64,000 nt of DNA from Klebsiella sp. BIGb0138 (GTDB taxonomy: Bacteria > Pseudomonadota > Gammaproteobacteria > Enterobacterales > Enterobacteriaceae), in NCBI RefSeq assembly GCF_004342285.1, contig NZ_SMCV01000009.1, positions 1 through 64,000 on the forward strand, given 5' to 3'. How positions within the stretch are numbered: the stretch's first letter is position 1; each line of letters opens with the position of its first letter. The notes under the pieces were generated by a model that was given only the letters and a program-made list of their open reading frames with translations, made no database searches and was not told the DNA's origin. Shown here one piece after another: positions 60,553-64,000 of the stretch. The translations under genes were made by a program, and so were the position numbers.

Positions 60553-61285
60553 ACTGCGGCGCCAGCAGCGGCACCGGAGAACCGGGGTGGTCGATTTTGC
60601 GTACCGGTAAACCGTAGGCGCGCTGCAGATGCGCTTCGCTGAGCACCTCGGCGGAGCGCCCTGCCAGCCATTCGCCGCCCGGCAACAGCAGCAGCGTATG
60701 GCTGGCGACCTGCAGCGCGTGGGTGGGATCGTGGGTGGTAAACAGTACCGTGCGCGTCTGGCGGCGCGCCAGATCGCTAATCAGCTGCAGCACCACCTGC
60801 TGATTGGCGAGGTCCAGCGCTGAACAGGGCTCATCCAGCAGGATGTTCTGGCTGGCCCCGACCAGCGCGCGGGCGATCAGCACCAGCTGCTGCTGGCCGC
60901 CGGAGAGCGCGCGGAAGGCGCTGGTTGCAAGAGGCGCAATCCCGAGCTGGCACAACGCCGCCTGCACCTGCCGCTCATCTTCCGCGCTGGGTTGGGCAAA
61001 CAGATCGACATGGCGAGCGCGCCCCATCAGGACCACATCCCGCACCTGCCAGTTAAACGCCGGGCGGAAGGACTGCGGCACAATCGCCACGCCGCCTTCA
61101 CTGTGGAAACGCCCGCCAAGGGGCGGCAGCACCCCGGTAAGGGTGTCGAGCAGGGTGCTTTTTCCGCGCCCGTTAGCGCCGAGCACCGCCCAGATTTCAC
61201 CGGGCCGGCACTGCAGGCTAAGGGGAGTAAACAGCGGCTGACGATGCCCGTAGAGCAACGCCGTCAGGCTAAGTGAAACCTTCAT
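60536..61285 (-). CDS. ABC transporter ATP-binding protein, FecE/MolC type
   Basis: The 249-residue ATPase has Walker A 'GANGRGKSTL', signature 'LSGGQQQLVLIARA', Walker B 'ILLDEPCSALD' and switch 'TTHDPTHAL'. It is the last gene of an SBP-permease-ATPase operon; its ATG overlaps the permease stop (ATGA). It should power the BtuC-like permease. The ModE-like site upstream of the operon suggests molybdate/tungstate. Confidence 0.88.
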   Translation of the reverse strand: MKVSLSLTALLYGHRQPLFTPLSLQCRPGEIWAVLGANGRGKSTLLDTLTGVLPPLGGRFHSEGGVAIVPQSFRPAFNWQVRDVVLMGRARHVDLFAQPSAEDERQVQAALCQLGIAPLATSAFRALSGGQQQLVLIARALVGASQNILLDEPCSALDLANQQVVLQLISDLARRQTRTVLFTTHDPTHALQVASHTLLLLPGGEWLAGRSAEVLSEAHLQRAYGLPVRKIDHPGSPVPLLAPQFTIRR

Positions 61286-62289
61286 CAGACGACTCCCCGA
61301 CGACGTGAGTGGATCAGCAGCCAGGTGAACAGCGGCGCGCCGAGCAGGGCGGTGATAATCCCGACCGGAATTTCCGCCTGGGTCAACGAGCGGGCAAGGT
61401 CATCCACCACGATCATAAACCCGCCGCCGAGCCAGAAGGCGGTGGGCAGCAGACGACGGTGGTCGGCGCCGACCAGCAGCCGCGCCAGATGCGGGATAAC
61501 CAGCCCGACCCACGCGATACTGCCGCTCACCGCCACCTGAGCGGCGACCAGCACGGCGCAGCAAACCAGTACTCCACGACGCAGGGCGGTGACCGACACT
61601 CCAAGGCCGCGCGCGTCTTTGTCCTCCAGCGCCAGCAGGTTAATTCGCCAGCGCAGTTTAAGCAGGATTGCGGCGGTGACGATAATCGGCAGCGTCATGA
61701 TCGCCACTTTGTGCCAGTTGGCGGTGGCGAAGCTGCCCAGCAGCCAGAAGACGATATTCGGCAGCGTCTCTTCGGTATCGGCCAGATACTGCATCAGGCT
61801 GACGAGGGCGGCGAAAAAACCGCTGAGGATAATCCCGGAGAGGATCAGCACCAGCGTATTTTCCCGCCCCTGCAGCGCCGCGATCAGATAAACCAGCATC
61901 AGCGCCAGCAAACCAAAACCGAAGGTTGAGGTCATCATCAGCACGGTGTCCAGCCCCAGCAGGATCGCCAGCGTTCCGCCAAATGCGGATCCGGAGGTGA
62001 CGCCAATGATATGGGGGTCCACCAGCGGGTTCTGGAACACCCCCTGCAGCGTGGCGCCGCACAGACCCAGCGCGCCGCCGGCCAGTAGCGCCATCACCAC
62101 GCGCGGCAGGCGCACCGACCAGACGATCTGCCCGGCCACGCCGTCGGTAGGCGCCAGATGGCTTAGCTGGGCGAAAACCTCGCTCAGCGTGAGGTGATAC
62201 TGGCCTGCACAGAGCGAGGCGAGGGCAATCAGTAACGTCGCCAGCGCCAGCCCGCCCTGTAACAGCGCCGGATGGCGATTACTGAGCAT
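61285..62289 (-). CDS. ABC transporter permease, FecCD/BtuC family (MolB-like)
   Basis: The 334-residue protein has about ten membrane helices and FecCD hallmarks 'QNPLVDPHIIGVTSGSAFGG' and 'AWVGLVIPHLARLLVGADHR'. It overlaps the binding protein gene by 11 bases and the ATPase by 1 base. Such permeases import siderophores, haem, B12 or, in the MolBCA subgroup, molybdate/tungstate. Confidence 0.9.
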   Translation of the reverse strand: MLSNRHPALLQGGLALATLLIALASLCAGQYHLTLSEVFAQLSHLAPTDGVAGQIVWSVRLPRVVMALLAGGALGLCGATLQGVFQNPLVDPHIIGVTSGSAFGGTLAILLGLDTVLMMTSTFGFGLLALMLVYLIAALQGRENTLVLILSGIILSGFFAALVSLMQYLADTEETLPNIVFWLLGSFATANWHKVAIMTLPIIVTAAILLKLRWRINLLALEDKDARGLGVSVTALRRGVLVCCAVLVAAQVAVSGSIAWVGLVIPHLARLLVGADHRRLLPTAFWLGGGFMIVVDDLARSLTQAEIPVGIITALLGAPLFTWLLIHSRRRGVV

Positions 62290-63340
62290 CCGGCGTCCAC
62301 TTCACGCGATAAAATCGCTGGTAGTAATCCCGGGCGTGGGCATCGACGTCTACGCCGTTATACCGGGAGGGGTAGAGCTTTTTCGCCATCCACAGCTCGC
62401 CGAGCGCCAGCGCTTCCGGCATCGGGTAGCCCCAGGCTTTGGCATATTCCGGCATTAGCCAGACGCGGTGATTTTTTACCGCATCGATCCCTTGCCACTG
62501 CGGATCGTTTTCGATCTGTTTGACGACCTGCGGATAGCGGTCCTGGACAAAGATCACCTGCGGGTTCCACTGTAGAACCTGCTCCATTGAGACCTGACGC
62601 GCGCCTTTGACCGAGGCGGCCGCCACGTTCAGCGCGCCGGCGTGCTTCATCATCAGGCCGGTGTATTTCCCGGAGCCGTAGGTGTTGAGATCCGGGTTGG
62701 CCATATAGACGCGCACGCGCCGATCGTCGGGAATATCCGCGACCGGCGCGTTGGCTTTGCTGCGTGCGTCAAAGGTATAGCGAATCAGCTCTTCTGCCTG
62801 GGTCTTGCGCTCGACCACTTCGCCAATCAGGCGAATGCCCTGCTTCAGGCCCTCGTTATAGGCCTGTTCTTCATCGGCCATCGACGGGTTCATTTTGTCT
62901 TTCTCGCCGGCGGCGTCCTGACGTAACGAGACGGCGACCACCGGGATGCCGGCATGCTGAATCTGCTCAATCATCGCCTGTGGCGCGTAGTTGGCGACAA
63001 ATACCACCTGTGGATGCAGCGCCAGCAGGCTCTCGATATTGACCTGGGTTAAATCACCGGGCGTCGGCAGCTGCTCAATCCCGGGCATAAAGCGGGCGAA
63101 AGCGGGGCCGAGCTGTTTTTTCCAGCTGCTCATCACGCCGACAATCTCATCGGCGGCGTTAAGCTGCACCAGCAGGTTTAGGGTCTGGTGCTGCAGCACC
63201 ACGGCGCGGGTAATATGGTCCGGGAGGGTCACTTCGCGGCCAAGCTGGTCGGTGACGGTGCGTTCGGCCAGGGCATTGCCGGTGAACAGGCTGGCGCTAA
63301 CCAGGGTCAGTCCCAGCAAAAAACGGGGTAGTTTCGACAT
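62279..63340 (-). CDS. ABC transporter substrate-binding protein, class III (MolA-like)
   Basis: The 353-residue protein has a Sec signal peptide (ending NALA, about 25) and a helical-backbone type III binding fold: 'RTVTDQLGREVTLPDHITRA', 'IESLLALHPQVVFVANYAPQ' and 'AWGYPMPEALALGELWMAKK'. It is the first gene of the operon and delivers ligand to the FecCD-type permease. Annotation pipelines would likely call it iron or B12 transport; the ModE-like palindrome just upstream argues for a molybdate/tungstate (MolABC-like) system. Confidence 0.86.
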   Translation of the reverse strand: MSKLPRFLLGLTLVSASLFTGNALAERTVTDQLGREVTLPDHITRAVVLQHQTLNLLVQLNAADEIVGVMSSWKKQLGPAFARFMPGIEQLPTPGDLTQVNIESLLALHPQVVFVANYAPQAMIEQIQHAGIPVVAVSLRQDAAGEKDKMNPSMADEEQAYNEGLKQGIRLIGEVVERKTQAEELIRYTFDARSKANAPVADIPDDRRVRVYMANPDLNTYGSGKYTGLMMKHAGALNVAAASVKGARQVSMEQVLQWNPQVIFVQDRYPQVVKQIENDPQWQGIDAVKNHRVWLMPEYAKAWGYPMPEALALGELWMAKKLYPSRYNGVDVDAHARDYYQRFYRVKWTPDAQ

Positions 63341-63367
63341 GAATGGGCTCGGTTGGGTGAGAAGAAT

Positions 63368-63391
63368 CGCTGTGTATTAAAATATATAGCG
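63368..63391 (-). promoter_or_regulatory. ModE-like operator upstream of the ABC transporter operon
   Basis: CGCTGTGTA (63368-63376), six bases, then TATATAGCG (63383-63391) forms the CGNTATATA-N6-TATATNNCG arrangement of ModE sites with two mismatches between arms. It sits 28 bases before the binding protein start, where ModE-molybdate would repress transcription. Confidence 0.68.
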
Positions 63392-63542
63392 CAGCCGGAC
63401 GCAATGTTAACCGGCCGGTATACCCCTTCAGGACAGGTTTATATGTAAAATACGCACGGTTGCCGTCACGCGGGTGGGAACCTTGCGCATCTGCCGACTT
63501 TGGCATACGGTAAATTATCCTCCATTGATTGCCTCTGCCGCT

Positions 63543-64000
63543 ATGTCCTTTCAATCCCGCTTACTTTGCGATATTCCCGGCATTCGCTATGCCTTCCTCG
63601 ATGTCCACGAAACGGCCGCCTTTCCCTATGGTGAAATGGCTCCGGTGAAGCTGGTGCACGGCAACGTCGTCCATCATTATCAGGCTCCGCTGGCGGAGCG
63701 GCCCCATGCCGACGCGGTCTTCACCGAAGTTCGCGGGCAGAAGGTTGGGGTGGTGACCGCCGACTGCCTGCCGATGCTGATGGCCTCCCGTGACGGGCGC
63801 TTTGTCTGCAGCGTTCATGCGGGCTGGCGCGGTGCGGCGAGCGGGATTATCGAGAATAGCCTCTCCCTCTTCCGCCAGCACGGCGTGCCGGCGGAAGAGG
63901 TGGTGGTTGTGACCGGGCCGCATATCCATGCCTGCTGCTATGAGGTCTCCGCCGGGTTTTACCGGACGCTGCTGGCGATGCCTGCGGGCGAGCTGGCGGA
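63543..64000 (+). CDS. PgeF/YfiH family multicopper polyphenol oxidase-like protein (3' end outside window)
   Basis: The frame from ATG 63543 is open to the window end (152 residues seen). Family motifs are 'VKLVHGNVVHHYQ', 'VVTADCLPMLMASRDG' and 'VHAGWRGAASG', the conserved His/Cys zinc or copper site residues of the YlmD/YfiH laccase-domain family. PgeF removes wrong residues from UDP-MurNAc precursors in E. coli. The typical chromosomal pgeF lies beside rluD-bamD, so this is probably a paralogue. Divergent from the ABC operon. Confidence 0.82.
   Translation, partial: MSFQSRLLCDIPGIRYAFLDVHETAAFPYGEMAPVKLVHGNVVHHYQAPLAERPHADAVFTEVRGQKVGVVTADCLPMLMASRDGRFVCSVHAGWRGAASGIIENSLSLFRQHGVPAEEVVVVTGPHIHACCYEVSAGFYRTLLAMPAGELA

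Overview
The window looks like chromosomal DNA of a Klebsiella (K. pneumoniae complex or a close relative). The core genes follow enterobacterial order and encode near-E. coli proteins: thrS-infC-rpmI-rplT-pheM-pheS-pheT-ihfA, btuC/btuE-btuD-nlpC, selO, hemP, aroH, ppsR/ppsA, rprA-ydiK/ydiJ-menI, sufABCDSE-ldtE/lpp, pykF, fumD. Interspersed accessory genes (a 3-dehydroshikimate dehydratase cluster, a GH3/GPH sugar operon, an orphan NlpA-like lipoprotein) are typical of Klebsiella. The species call rests on gene content and remembered homologues; no database search was possible.

Bases 1-15807 are the right part of a prophage with a contractile tail, all on the + strand. The order is sheath-like protein (cut by the window start), tube, a Rha antirepressor-type cassette with a structured leader RNA, tail assembly chaperone with a -1-frame extension, tape measure with a C-terminal lytic transglycosylase domain, baseplate proteins, plug, hub, Gp138-type spike, a small lipoprotein, gp25-like wedge protein, baseplate J, DUF2612, collar-type tail fibre, and a 1169-residue receptor-binding protein with an SGNH esterase domain. 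The prophage ends with a LexA-boxed two-gene operon whose second gene encodes a UmuD'-like protein. The host thrS promoter and autoregulatory leader follow almost immediately.

Bases 16027-23601 hold the translation operon with its classical controls: ThrRS operator, AUU start of infC, L20 leader, pheM attenuator. An inverted-repeat element lies between the attenuator and pheS. Bases 23602-27550 carry the vitamin B12 import genes, with btuC separated from btuE-btuD by an inverted NlpA/MetQ-type lipoprotein gene. Bases 27621-34250 hold selO, a Fur-boxed hemP, aroH with a TrpR operator, and the divergent ppsR/ppsA pair with a Cra site. Bases 34433-38204 are a sugar symporter plus GH3 glycosidase operon. 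Bases 38333-45484 carry the sRNA RprA, ydiK, the D-2-hydroxyglutarate dehydrogenase ydiJ, menI and small stress-type genes. Bases 45396-52412 hold the Fur/IscR-controlled suf operon, ldtE and lpp. pykF (with its own Cra site) and fumD follow.

The last 9 kb is accessory. A TetR-type repressor gene diverges from a 3-dehydroshikimate dehydratase, an MFS transporter and a shikimate dehydrogenase-like gene; the same 16-bp operator-like motif sits before the dehydratase and before the transporter. Next comes a signal-less ModA-like protein convergent with a BtuCDF/MolBCA-type ABC importer. A ModE-like palindrome upstream of the importer points to molybdate or tungstate as substrate. The window ends inside a PgeF-like gene. 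No tRNA, rRNA, CRISPR array, IS element or integrase gene was seen.
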